Positions 1-12,900 of a stretch of DNA of 64,000 nt are shown here, piece after piece. The notes under the pieces were generated by a model, which saw only the letters and a list, made by a program, of their open reading frames with translations, was not told the origin of the DNA and searched no databases. Every line of letters starts with the position of its first letter. The first letter of the stretch is position 1. The DNA is from Plutella xylostella (Eukaryota > Arthropoda > Insecta > Lepidoptera > Plutellidae), in contig NC_064002.1 of assembly GCF_932276165.1 (NCBI RefSeq), positions 5,270,001 through 5,334,000 of the forward strand. Reading direction: 5' to 3'. A program made the translations under genes and the position numbers.

Positions 1-131
1 CCTAGGCGAGTCAGGACTTTTGGTATGTTAACAACCTAAGCCCCCTGAACGAGTTTCTGAAGGAACCGCTTAGTTACCTGCTCACGCACTCTACACCTCA
101 TAAATATTTTTAATTGTACGTACATGGTAAA

Positions 132-553
132 GGGTAATAAAACAAATTCCCCAATATTTTTTATTGTAGATACTATGAGTATTTATATTAATGAAAAGAG
201 TAATCAAAATATAAAACACTAATCATTTTAATCGTAGGTACTATGAGTCTTTCTATCTGAAAAAAAAAACGTATTATTAGTATGACGACCGAATGGCGTA
301 GTGGTTAGTGACCCTGACTACTGAGCCGAAGGTCCCGGGTTCGATTCCCGGCTGGGGCAGATATTTGTTTAAACACTGATATTTGTTCTCGGGTCTTGGA
401 TGTGCCCGTAAAATGGCAATAGGCCCGCCCCCTATTACATTGGGACTAACATAACACTCTGGCGAAAAGTGGGTGCAGTGCAAAAGGGTAATCAAAATAC
501 AAAACACTAATCATTTTAATCGTAGGTACTATGAGTCTTTCTATCTGAAAAAA
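132..553. repeat. Degenerate ~66-bp direct repeats flanking a SINE
   Basis: A segment at 198-266 (starting gagtaatcaaaat, ending ctatctgaaaaaa) recurs at 486-553 with only a couple of differences. A more diverged relative lies at 132-195 and shares the tactatgagt core. The SINE at 283-482 sits between the second and third units. The repeats are far longer than a normal target-site duplication, so the SINE probably entered a pre-existing tandem array, or the locus was duplicated after insertion. Confidence 0.7.
283..482 (+). mobile_element. tRNA-derived SINE (copy 1)
   Basis: The head has an RNA polymerase III A box (gcgtagtggttagtgac) and a B box (gggttcgattcccgg) in tRNA spacing. It is followed by a non-tRNA body (cgggtcttggatgtgcccg, then ggcgaaaagtgggtgcagtg). 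The same head occurs at 13447. It is a SINE rather than a functional tRNA, because the acceptor stem does not pair and the body continues past the 3' end of the tRNA part. Confidence 0.8.
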
Positions 554-718
554 CCTCGCAAGTTATTACATTTGTACAAGGCGTAAAAAATAAGGAAAAA
601 TTACATACATAGTCATGAAAAAGGAAAACGCAACTATTAAAATGCACTCTCACGACCGTAGCCAATCAGTAAACTAATAAACAACTAAGTCGTAATAAAA
701 TAAATTATGCAGCCTGTG

Positions 719-793
719 TAGTTTCTCACTGCAGGGCAAAGAATTTCCTCCTTATAAACTGACCACCCTTCCCGATCATGTGCTTCCTTCGGC
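719..793 (-). mobile_element. LINE 3'-end fragment
   Basis: The text from ctcactgcagggcaaag to gatcatgtgcttccttcggcc matches a second fragment at 3551-3620. It reads as the antisense of the 3' end of a non-LTR element. It lies about 40 bp upstream of a cno splice acceptor and carries no coding capacity. Confidence 0.5.
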
Positions 794-835
794 CATATTA
801 TAATAAATAATAATGATATAATATTTTTGTCGCAG

Positions 836-940
836 CATGTCGCACGCTATGCCGCCGCCCGGCTCGCCCGGCCACAAGTCGCGCAGCAGCCACAACCTGC
901 TCGACGCCCGCTACCAGAACCTCGTCGCCAACATGGACCG
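836..940 (+). CDS. cno: cno exon (window exon 1)
   Basis: The acceptor is tttttgtcgcag and the donor is gaccg|gtcagt. It encodes MSHAMPPPGSPGHKS followed by SHNLLDARYQNLVANMDR and ends in phase 2 (CG). The leading C completes a codon begun in an exon outside the window, so this Met is internal. Confidence 0.78.
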
Positions 941-3900
941 GTCAGTCAACTCAAACGACATTACCCAGTTAACCCTCACTTTATTAATAACACAATCTTC
1001 AAGAAAGAAAGAATGAATAGGTTTGTTAGAGCCTGTTTTTTGATCCCTAGTTAACTCAACCATTGGTCAAAAATGGCAACCATTAGTTAAAAACCAACAA
1101 AATTCGTATGCAGCTGTCATGCTTGACACGTGACTTGACTAATGTTTAAAGTTGACCACGGATCAAAAAACTGGCCCTAGTTGGAGCAGGCAAGGTGCAA
1201 AAATGTTAAAGCTCCAACTACCTACTTCTTTGGCCCGAACATAACTGTCATTATAACCGAGTCGCCTTGTAGGGCCTTACCCGAGATATCGTCAGATGCG
1301 CTTCATCGCACTCTATACAGTTAGACCAAGATGCACCTGATTTAGGAATAATTTCAGCACTACATGATACTGCAATTTTCAAGCTAACCTTAGGTAGATT
1401 TAGATAGATTACAGCCTTACCAAGCACTAACTAAATTGAACATAGAACACTATCTTAAAACAGTGTAACACCAACATACTTGCAATAATAAAATGTGTGG
1501 TGTAGCCAATCATAAAGGAGATCAGTATACGTATAAGTAACAAACACACGTTTCCCAGATGGTCGTCTCTGCGTAGCTCGAACGGCAGCAACCGGCCGCA
1601 GTCGGCGCACTTCTCCCCGAACAACACCGAGCCCGCGCCCGACTCGCCGCTGCTGCATCATCAGGTAACCCTCAGTTAGAGAGAGCTTTTGTTAAATACA
1701 AGATTAGCTTGCAAACTGACTGTTAAGTATGCTTGCAATAGACAAATTGCGTTGTATAATGACTTGGCACTTGCTTTAACGCTTGATCGGTGCATAGCGC
1801 ATTGTTATAAATCTATAACGTTTCCTACAGCAAAACCACTCAAGCTCAGCAAGCGTGCGATCAGCAAAAATGGCAGAAATGTCCGAGGAAGTGACGCGCA
1901 GACATCAGCAGCAGCAGTTGCAGCAGCAAATGCACCAGCAACAGATGCAATACCCGACGCAGCAGAAGCCGATACTGCCCCCGCAACACATACAGCCGCA
2001 TCCAAACATCATGTCGCCCCCACAAATACAGAATCAACATCCACACATGCAGGCGAATCCACATGCGCAGACAAATAACCACATGCCACAAAATCACTTG
2101 CAACAAAATCAACATATCCCTCCGAATGTAGTGCAATCGCAAATGTTGCAACACAATCACTTGCCACAAGTGCAGCATGCGCCGCAGAATCAACTTATTT
2201 CGCCGAATCAACACATGCAACAGAATCAGCACTTGCCACAGAACCAACACTTGCCGCCGAATCAAGTGCCGAATCAACATTTGCTTCTACAAGTAAGTAA
2301 TCTTTCTTAATTTAAAGTAACACAAAGAATAGCAATTTACTAATGCGTAAACTTACTTGCGCTCCCTCAAGGAAGGGCCTTCTACTTCACCGACTGTTTT
2401 GTTGTGTTATTTTAGTCTCTATCCACTGTGATGTGGACATATTGGCAATTGTTTTATTATCATCATCATCGTCATCATCAGCCGGTAATCTTCGACTACT
2501 GGACATAGGCCTCATAGGCCCAAATAGCGCCACATTACTCTGTCCTTGGCCTTCCTCATCTAAGCACTGGACCGACCACCTTTATACGGTCGTCGGTCCA
2601 GTAAACTTTGCAATCACAATCTCAGTGTCATACACGCTAAAAAGAAATTAAGGTTTTGTTTGTGATCGTAATATATTTGCACTACATGCTAACCTTATAA
2701 TATCAATGGCTACTATAGTGTTTCCTACTTCCTCAGAGCCAGCCGGGCATGCAGATGTCCCCGCCGGCGCACCGCGCGCAGAGCCCCACGCAGCACATCT
2801 ACCACAACCAAAATGTGCAGCCGCAGAGGTTAGTTGCATCATTATAATAATATAGGTGAAACGATGGCCAAAATATAAGAATAAGAGAGATGGTGATCTA
2901 AAAGACAGAAAATGCGCAGGTGTGAACAGGGGTGGGTTGCAAATTCCTGTTTAATTGTCTTTATTTTCTCCAGGTGTGTCGGTCATCCATCCTAATGTAC
3001 TACCTAATGGTACACAAATACATATTTAATGTTATCTGTAGTGATAATAATGTTGAATGCGATGTTTGCAGATATGAATGGCACCAGCCGCAGCCCGGGC
3101 CGCCTTCTCCGCAGAGATCTCAGCCGCCTGTAGCTCCTAAGCCACAGGTAATAAGGAATATTATCCTATAACTTGTTTTATATCATAATCTCGTAGCATT
3201 AGAAGACCATCGTTATTGTGAAACTTGAAAGATAAAATTGATCAATATTAATAAAAACAAAATATTTAACAGAGCGTACGACGACCGGAGATGGAACAAG
3301 AAGAGCAACAGTTGCAGATGCAACAGCTACAGCAACATCACATGCAACAACAACAGTTACAGCAGCAACAACAACAGATACAACAACAACATTTACAACA
3401 ACAACAGCAGCAGTTGCAACAGCAGCAGATGCAGCAACAACAACAAATGCAACAGCCGCTAAATGTCACTGTTCAGCCTGACGACGGTATGAATCATTAT
3501 TAAAATTATATATTACATTTTTTTTTTAAATTAAGTTGCGTATTTTGTGTCTCACTGCTGGGCAAAGGCCTCGTTATAAACTGACCACCGTTCCCGATCA
3601 TGTGCTTCCTTTGGCTATTGAGGCAAAAACCTGTCGAGGTCATCCCGCCATCTCCGTCTAGGTCTTCCGCGCGACAAACATTAAATTTTTTTTATAATAA
3701 CACACTTTGCCTTTGGTGCCCTATATTATACCCGATGGCTTTTATTAGGGTTCCGTAGCCAAAATGGCAAAAACGGAACCCTTATAGTTTCGTCATGTCC
3801 GTCTGTCCGTCTGTCCGTCTGTCCGTCTGTCACAGCCGATTTACTCGGAAACTATAAGTACTACAGTGATGAAATTTGATGGGAATATGTGTTGTATGAA

Positions 3901-6900
3901 CCGCTACAAAAATATGACACTAAATAGTAAAAAAAAGAATTGGGGGTGGGGCCCCCCATACATGTAACTGAGGGATGAAATTTTTTTTTTCGATGTACAT
4001 ACCCGTGTGGGGTATCAATGGAAAGGTCTTTTAAAATGATATAAAGTTTTCTAAAAAACATTTTTCTTAAAGTGAACGGTTTTTGAGATATCAGCTCTCA
4101 AAGTCGTAAAAAGTATGTCCCCCCCCCTCTATTTTTATAACTACGGGGTATAAAATTCTAAAAAAAATAGAGGTGATGCATGCTAATTAACTCTTTCAAC
4201 GATTTTTGGTTTGATCAAAGTATCTCTTATAGTTTTTGAGATAGGTTGATTTAACTGTAATTTTGGTTAAGTTATTGTGCTTACTACGGAACCCTTTGTG
4301 CGCGAGCCCGACTCGCACTTGGCCGGTTTTTATTATTTAAATATTTGTCTCCCATGCTTTTATCATTGAAATAGCTTTTCCCGCGAGCTTGGCTTCGGTT
4401 TCCGGTGTCAATTCCGGGATAAAAAGCACATATATATACAGTCCCTATGATGTATGGATACAGCAGACAGATACAACTTTTATTAGTATGTCTAGTTTTG
4501 TACCCTAAGTGCATTGTCCTCATTCTAAAATCGCGTCATATTAATGGCTCGCGACTTATCACGTGAGTACAATTGTACAGCAAAAGCGGGTGACTCGCTT
4601 GCGCGTCATCTCTTACTGGGAAAGATCGGAGGTTACAGTCGTGAGCATACAAATATATGTATGGAAAATAGGTTTGGTTGCCATTCTCCATTCAACTCGA
4701 TATCTCCACGCGTTTCCGAGATAAAGGATTGACAGACAGATAGATGGACAATAAAGTGATATAGATTTCCGTTTGTACCTTTTAAGATAACCTAAAACAA
4801 GTGAAAGTGGAGCTTCCTCCAATGTCCTACTGCACAAATTTGGGCAATGTTCAGTCTTAGACTGACGCCAGAATTATTGTCATTCTGGACCATTAGTCCG
4901 TCAGTCAACTACCGTTTCTCTCGTCATTCTGAGCAGTAACGTCATTGTACCTAATCTTTGTCTGACGATTAATCTCTAAATTTATACAGGGTTATTGGTA
5001 AGTAGACCGGATCCTTTCAGGAGGTGATAGAGGAAGGCATTTCCAGTCGATTGAACCCAATAATGCATTATCCTAAACTTAACCATTTCTAAGATATTTA
5101 ATATTTAAGGTTTTTTTTATTTTTTGCCAAAATTTTATGCTTAAAACCGAAAATAAAAAAAACTAGCCACATTTCAATATTTTTTTTAGTTGTTTTGCAT
5201 AAGTAACACCTTAATAAACTAATTAAAATAATCAAATGTTCATTATTCGACTTAAATTAGACATAATACCTCAAAATAGTTAAACATTTTGAAAAAATAT
5301 TCTAAACGCAAAAACCAATAAATTAAATTAAAAAAGATTTTCATATGACATTTTTTTGTGCACTTCAGTTTAAAAACATGGTCAACAAATAAGCTTTCAA
5401 ACAAGATGATTCAATACCAAATCGATTAAGGTATCACCAAGATATGGCCAAAACAACCAGATAAAGCGGAGAAAACTGAGCAGGGGTTTCCATACTAAAG
5501 TTAACAGGACTGAAAACAATCACACTTTTTACCTTTAAATTGGGCTAATTTTGTTAGTTTTCCTGTTGAATTTTGTCCGTCTGTGCTGGTTGTTTTGGCC
5601 ATATCTTGGTGATACCTCAATCGATTTGGTATTAAATTATCTTTTTTGAAAGCTTATGAGGGCGCATTCTCACGGGATACGTCTTTGACGATTCGGTATT
5701 AATTCTAATGACCGTAGTGACCGACGTATCCGTCTACGTCTTTTTTCACGATTCGTGAAGCGTGTGAACATGGGTATATAAAAAGCATTGCTCCCGTCAA
5801 AAAAAATAACGAATCGTGAAAAAACACGATTCGTGAAAAATCACGATTCGTCTTCGTGTGAATGAGCTCTTAGTTGACCATGTTTTTAAGCTGAAGTGCA
5901 CAAAAAAATGTCATATGAAAATCTTTTTTAATTTAATTTATTTGTTTTTGCGTTTTGAATATTTTTTTAAAATGTTTCACTATTTTGAGGTATTTTGTCT
6001 AATTGAAGTCGAATAATGCACATTTGATTATTTTAATTAGTTTATTAAGGTGTTACTTATGCAAAACCACCAAAAAAAATATTGAAATGTGGCTAGTTTT
6101 TTTTATTTTCGGTTTTAAGCATAAAATTTTGGCAAAAAATTAAAAAAACCTAAAATATTAAATATCTCAAAAATGGTTAAGTTTAGGATAATGCATTATT
6201 GGGTTCAATCGACTGGAAATGCCTTCCTCTATCACCTCCTGAAAGGATCCGGTCTACTTACCAATAACCCTGTATAACATGGTGTATTCACCTGACACAT
6301 CCATCCACAGAATGGTACGTGGCGAGCGGCTCCGAGCCGCCGACGGGGTCGATGTACCCCGCCGGAGCGCCCGGGCGCCAGGGCGCGCCGCACAACCCGT
6401 GGCAACGTGAGGAGCGAGAGAGAGAGCAGGAGGCGCGCCGCGCTGCTGCTAGAGCGAGACGGTGAGTGTTTAGTAATGTCTAGTCAGAGCCCCCGGGCGG
6501 CTGGGCGCGCCGCACAACCCGTGGCAACGCGAGGAGCGAGAGAGAGAGCAGGAGGCGCGCCGCGCTGCTGCTAGAGCGAGACGGTAGGGGTTTAGTGTTT
6601 TGATTTGAGGGTTTTAGTAGATTATCATTTTTTTAAAAGATATGTATTCATTAAAAACATACACAGGTAACAAAAATAAAAAACGCCAAACTGTGCAACA
6701 GTTTGTTGGTGTGACGCGCTCATAACATTGGTTTTAACTAATATGATTGGTAGCCATCGCCACAAGGAACCCATAGAACATGTTTAGTCAATGGTTTAGT
6801 CAGTGCCCGACAGTGGAAACATTTTTTTTTATTTATAGGTGTCATTTTCATTTGGCATCTTTTTATTACTGTTTCTACATACTAGAAGCGCTATAATTCA

Positions 6901-9900
6901 ACTTGTACTACTATTCCAGGGACGCGACGATATCGCACCTGCTATCCCTGGCCGCGCGCACGCCCGCGCAGAACCAGCAGCTGAGGGCGTTACAGCTGGA
7001 GAGGGAGTTCGAGCGACGAGCCACGCAACAGGACCAGGTACATAGTTGGATATGAGATAAGTTAGGGTTGTGCAAAGATTGACTGGAATCACCATGAGCG
7101 AATAAAGCTGTGTCAATATCTATCTAGTATCTAGGTTAGATAATCCACCTAGCCAGCAGTCGTTGCTCAGAGGGTACCGACTGAATTCAATTTGAATAGG
7201 AGCCTGGATCATTATTGATGCACAGGACCGGAAAAGTACTAACTATAAGGAGACCTCCTTACCTATACCCAGTAGCTATTAAAGGGTTTCAATTATTATA
7301 ATGATCGTATGATAATTACATGAAAAAAGCAATAGTAAAGTCTGCTAAGTCTATAAGCTTCTGATATATATGACAATAATGTTGGAAACTAAGAATTGCA
7401 ATTTTTTTGTTTGGCTTGTCTACTTTGACACTTGGTTTTTATACTGTTCTACTCCCTACAGGACGAGTCGTCAGACGCGCAGTTCTCGCCCGGCAACAAG
7501 TCGCCATCGCCCGAGCCGAGCGAGGCGCGCCCGCCGCCGCCCAAGTCCATACTCAAGTCGCCGCTCAACCGGGCCGACACTAATGGATATGCTACTGACA
7601 CCGTGAGTGAAGCATGGAGAGTCTATGTGTTAATAATAGTGTTGCCACGAATAGTGAATTGGCCGAATACCGAATACCGAATATTCGGCGACGCTGCCGG
7701 CCGAAGCGCCGAATATTCGGCCGCCGAATATTCGGCGCTACAACCTGTTTTTTTTGTTCCTGGAACTGCTTTGAAGAAGTCGCTACAGGTTATATGAGAA
7801 ATGCTAATTATTAGGAGGCAGAATGCTGTGGCAAACGAGTTGAATTTTTATTTGATAATAGTTCGCCTAGATCGGATGGCCGATCCTTACAAGTGGTGGT
7901 CAGCAAACAAAAAACAATACCCGAACCTTTTGAAATTTTCAAAAACTTATCTTTCTTCATCTGGAAGTAGCGTTTATAGTGAGGATGGTTACAATGAAAA
8001 GCGCAACCGTGGGCTACCAAAAAATGCTGAAATGCTCTCTTTTATCCAGCACAACTTACTGATTAATTTTAAGTACTAAAATGTTGTGATTTGGAAATAA
8101 ATACACAATTTTGATTAAAATAACAAGTCATTTTTTATATGATTTACTATTCGGTATTCGGCCCGAATAGTACGCACTATTCGGCCGAATACCGAATACT
8201 GAAAAAACTGGCCGAATAGGCCGAATACCGAATAGTTGCCGAATATTCGTGGCATCTCTAGTTAATAACTAGCGGTTTCGTGCGAGCTTGCTACAGGAAT
8301 AGTTTTTAAGTGTTACCCATCGCCTTATTACATGACGGTTCCCATGTTCTAACTACCGGCGCCCAATGAAAAAGATAGAAACTTATTTCTAAAGTTTAAA
8401 AAAAAAAGCGTGAATACAAAGTATAAAATCCTCGCTTATGTGTGGTGCACCTATACGACTAAAACGTGAAACGTGAGAACACAATTTCTTTGTGGACAGT
8501 AGATGAGGGGTGTAAGGGTTCTAAACATCCGAAATGAACCAATTGCCAACCTCACCTGCCCGTGGTGCACCCTGCTAAATAACAGACGAGGCTCTGGCGA
8601 CCGGATGATGGCGGTATAACCATCCAAAAACAGCTACACTAAATCCCATAGGCCGGCGATGGGCAGCAGCGTCACCGGCACGAAAAGTGTAGCCCTGCGA
8701 TCACCAACCCGCATTGCAATGCGCTTGGTGCATGGTGGTAAGCATATGGCAAAATCCTCCATGGAGTCACACCCAAAGCCCCGGCCCCCAGTTCCCGGCA
8801 GCCCTACTATTCCTGACTACGGCAGCGGTCTAGGTAACGGTAGGGCAGGGGGTGCGAAGAATCCCCGGGTTACGAATGGCTGCCATCAACGACTACAACT
8901 GGCGACATACGAGTACAACGCACGGACACTGAGAGAGGACGAGAAGATGGTAGAACTCGAGGTAGAGCTTAGCAAAATAAAATGGGACATCTTAGGGCTA
9001 TCAGAAGTCCGTAGAGAGGGCGAGGACACGATGACCCTGGAGTCCGGCCATATGCTCTACCATCGCGAGGGCGACCAACTGTCCCAAGGTGGCGTAGGAT
9101 TCCTCGTCAACAAGACCCTTGTCAACAACGTAGTGGAGATCAGCAGTGTGTCGAATCGGGTAGCGTACCTAGTATTAAAACTAACCGAGAGGTATTCCTT
9201 GAAGGTCGTACAGGTATATGCACCAACCTCGGCATACTCTGACACAGAAGTCGAAGCAGTATACGAAGATATCTCTAGAGCTATCAAATGTACTGCTAAG
9301 ACCCAATACACCGTTGTGATGGGGGACTTCAACGCCAAAGTGGGAGTACAAGAATGCGACGAATGGAGGGTAGGACCTCATGGCTTTGGTAGCAGAAACC
9401 AGAGAGGGCAAATGCTTGTTGACTTCCTCGAAAGGGAGGGGCTGTACTTGATGAATTCTTTCTTTGAGAAACAGCCCCAGAGGAAGTGGACATGGGCAAG
9501 CCCCGATGGTAGGACGAAAAACGAAATCGACTTCATTATGACTGACAAGCGGCACATATTCAGAGATGTCTCAGTGGTCAATAGGTTTAAAACTGGGAGT
9601 GATCACCGACTTCTCCGAGGTACTCTGAATATTAACTTCAAGCTGGAGAGGAGACGTCTGGTGAAGTCGACCCTTCGTCCCACACTGCACCAAATTAGAG
9701 CTGGCAACACCAGCTTCCAGAGAGAACTACAGAGCCGATTCGAATCGCTGGAAACCACTACGGATATTGACGCGGACACAATCCAAATAGTGAAGGCTCT
9801 TCGTGAGGTGAGCCACAGACATTTTAGCATGAGAAGCAAAAGCAAGGAGTCTAAACTTTCAAGCGAGACACTCGAGCTTATGAGGCAGAGACGCGAATTT

Positions 9901-12900
9901 CCGTCGGCAGGTGACACTTCGTCAGAACTACGGGTACTCAACAAGCGTATAAAGAAGCTGATACGAAGAGATCTCCGTCGCTCCAACACACGCGCCATAG
10001 AAGCAGCAATTGAGCAAAATCGGGGGTCAAAAGTCTTCGTTCAGCAACTTGGGAGAAGCCACTTGACGAAGTTGAAGTCTGCAGATGGTAATATCGTTGC
10101 CTCTAAGCCGGAGGTTCTTGCCGAAATCGAAGGTTTTTACGGACAACTTTATGCTTCACACGCGCAGAAGTATGTGGCTCAGCTCACCGATTCCAGAGCG
10201 CCACTAATACGCCACTACACTGACGACATCCCTGACGTCGACATAGGCGAGATTAGGATAGCCCTTGAGCAGCTTAAAAACAACAAGGCTCCGGGTGAAG
10301 ACGGAATTACTACAGAGCTTCTGAAAGCTGGAGGTATTGCAATCCTCGAACAGCTCCAGAGGCTCTTCAATTCGGTTCTTCACAATGGCATTACACCGGA
10401 GGCATGGTCTGAGAGCGTCGTGGTATTGTTCTTTAAGAAGGGTGACAAAACCCTTCTGAAGAACTATAGACCGATCTCGCTTTTAAGCCATGTATACAAG
10501 CTGTTCTCAAGGGTTATCACGAACCGTCTAGCCCAAAAGTTAGACGAGTTCCAGCCCCCAGAGCAGGCTGGGTTTCGAAAAGGCTTTAGTACAATAGACC
10601 ACATCCACACAGTAAGGCAGATTATACAGAAGACCGAAGAGTATAATCAGCCTCTGTGTCTAGCCTTTGTTGACTATGAAAAAGCCTTTGACTCCATCGA
10701 GACCTGGGCAGTTTTGGAATCCTTGCAGAGATGCCAAATCGATTGGCGCTATATCGAGGTGTTGAGATGTCTGTACAATGCCGCTACTATGACTGTCCAA
10801 GTACAGGACCACAAGACAAGACCTATCCAACTGCAACGTGGAGTGAGACAGGGGGATGTGATATCTCCGAAACTGTTCACCAATGCATTGGAAGATGTCT
10901 TTAAGACGTTGGACTGGAAAGGACATGGCATATGTATAAATGGCGAGTACATGTCACACCTCCGCTTCGCGGACGACATCGTTATTATGGCAGAATCTCT
11001 GCAGGAACTCAGCTGGATGCTAAGTGGCCTAAGTGCTGCTTCCCGACGTGTTGGCCTCGGTATGAACTTGGACAAGACGAAAGTCATGTACAATGCTCAC
11101 ATCAAACCGGAGCCGGTCGCCGTTGGTGAGGCAACAATCGAAGTTGTGCAAGAATATGTCTACCTCGGGCAGACTATTCGGCTAGGCAGAAGCAACTTCG
11201 ACAAGGAGGCTGCAAGGCGCATCCAACTGGGTTGGGCTGCATTCGAGAAACTTCGTCACATATTCTCCTCGGCCATTCCTCAGAGCCTGAAGACAAAAGT
11301 CTTCAACCAGTGCGTCCTGCCAGTGATGACGTATGGTGCAGAGACGTGGACACTGACGGTAGGACTGGTCCACCGATTTAAAGTCGCTCAGCGTGCTATG
11401 GAGAGAGCTATGCTTGGGGTTTCTCTGATGGATCGTATCAGAAATGAGGTTATCCGTCAGAGGACTAAGGTTACCGACATAGCTGTCAAAATATGCAAGC
11501 TGAAGTGGCAGTGGGCTGGTCATATCTGCCGAAGAACCGATAACCGTTGGGGTAGACGAGTTCTCGAGTGGAGACCACGAACAGGCAAACGCAGCGTGGG
11601 ACGCCCTCCTGCCCGCTGGACTGACGACCTTAGGCGGGTGGCGGGTAGTGGTTGGATGAGGAAGGCCGAGGACCGAGTGTTGTGGCGCTCCTTGGGAGAG
11701 GCCTATGTCCAGCAGTGGATGATTATTGGCTGATGATGATGATGATGATGATGATGATGAGATGAGATAGTAGATAGAGAGAAAAACGGTAACTACAAAT
11801 CACCTAGAAATGATTGGATGCAGAAAGCTATAGATCGCATCCACTGGCGTACTTTGGAGAGGCCTCCGTCCATCAGTGGACTGCTATAGGCTGAAGATAA
11901 TGATGACGAATATTACATCTATCATAGAACAACGCGGACTCGAGTGTCATCCTATGTAAGAACAAGTTACATATATGTAACTACCTACAACGTGTTCAAT
12001 AACTCACCTGTACCCATTATTCCAGAGCCGTGCCGACGACTCTACAAGCGGGCTGGTGTCGGTGTCGCAGTCGCTGGGCGCGCTGGCCGTGGCGGAGCCG
12101 CCGCCGCCGCCCGAGCGCGGCTCCTCCTTCGCCGTCATGGCCGCGCGCGCCGCGCCGCCTACGTAAGTGTTCATGTGTAGCTAGAACAAGGGTTGGGGTT
12201 TAGTAACAGATGTTGCGGGTGTTCAAGTGAAGCTACGACAAGGGTTGAGGTTATTTACAAGATGTTGCGAATGTTCAAGTTAAGCTACAACAAGGGTTGA
12301 GGATATTACGACAGTGCGAGCGGGCTGGCGTCGGTGAGCCAGTCGCTGGGCGCGCTGGCCGTGGCGGAGCCGCCGCCGCCGCCCGAGCGCGGCTCCTCCT
12401 TCGCCGTCATGGCCGCCCGCGCCGCGCCGCCTACGTAAGTGTTGAAGTGTAGCTGTAAGAAGGGTTGGGGTTTATGTAAAAGATGTTGCCGATGTTCAAG
12501 TTAAGCTACAACAAGGGTTGAGGTTATTTACAAGATGTTGCGAATGTTCAAGTGAAGCTAAAAGAAGGGTTGGGGTTTGTTAAAGATGTTGCGGATTTCT
12601 TATGTGATCTGAAAGTCTTAAAAGTTTTAGAACTCTATGAAAGTTACAGTTTTCGGAGTTTAAAAGGTGTTTTCACACTCTTCGAACAGTAAAAAGTAAA
12701 CGCACATTTGTACGGCGCGAGACACTTATCATGTACCGGTAAAGACGCTACTCTGCAACGGGAACTTACAAATGCGAGTTTAGTTTTCAGTGCTCGAAAG
12801 GTGAGGCAAACCCTTAGTAGGCCCTGCAAACGGTGTATCGTTTGCAGGTGGTCCATAAAAAGTGTTACTTTAGCGGAATCATGAAATATTTGAAAGAAAG

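Noticed and set aside
297..357. tRNA gene
   Set aside because: A and B boxes are present, but the acceptor stem does not pair and the same head with a SINE body recurs at 13447.
1861..2280. Long minus-strand ORF (139 codons)
   Set aside because: Antisense shadow of the low-complexity Gln-rich cno exon.
9057..11523. Minus-strand ORFs over the RTE
   Set aside because: Shadows of the intact sense ORF.
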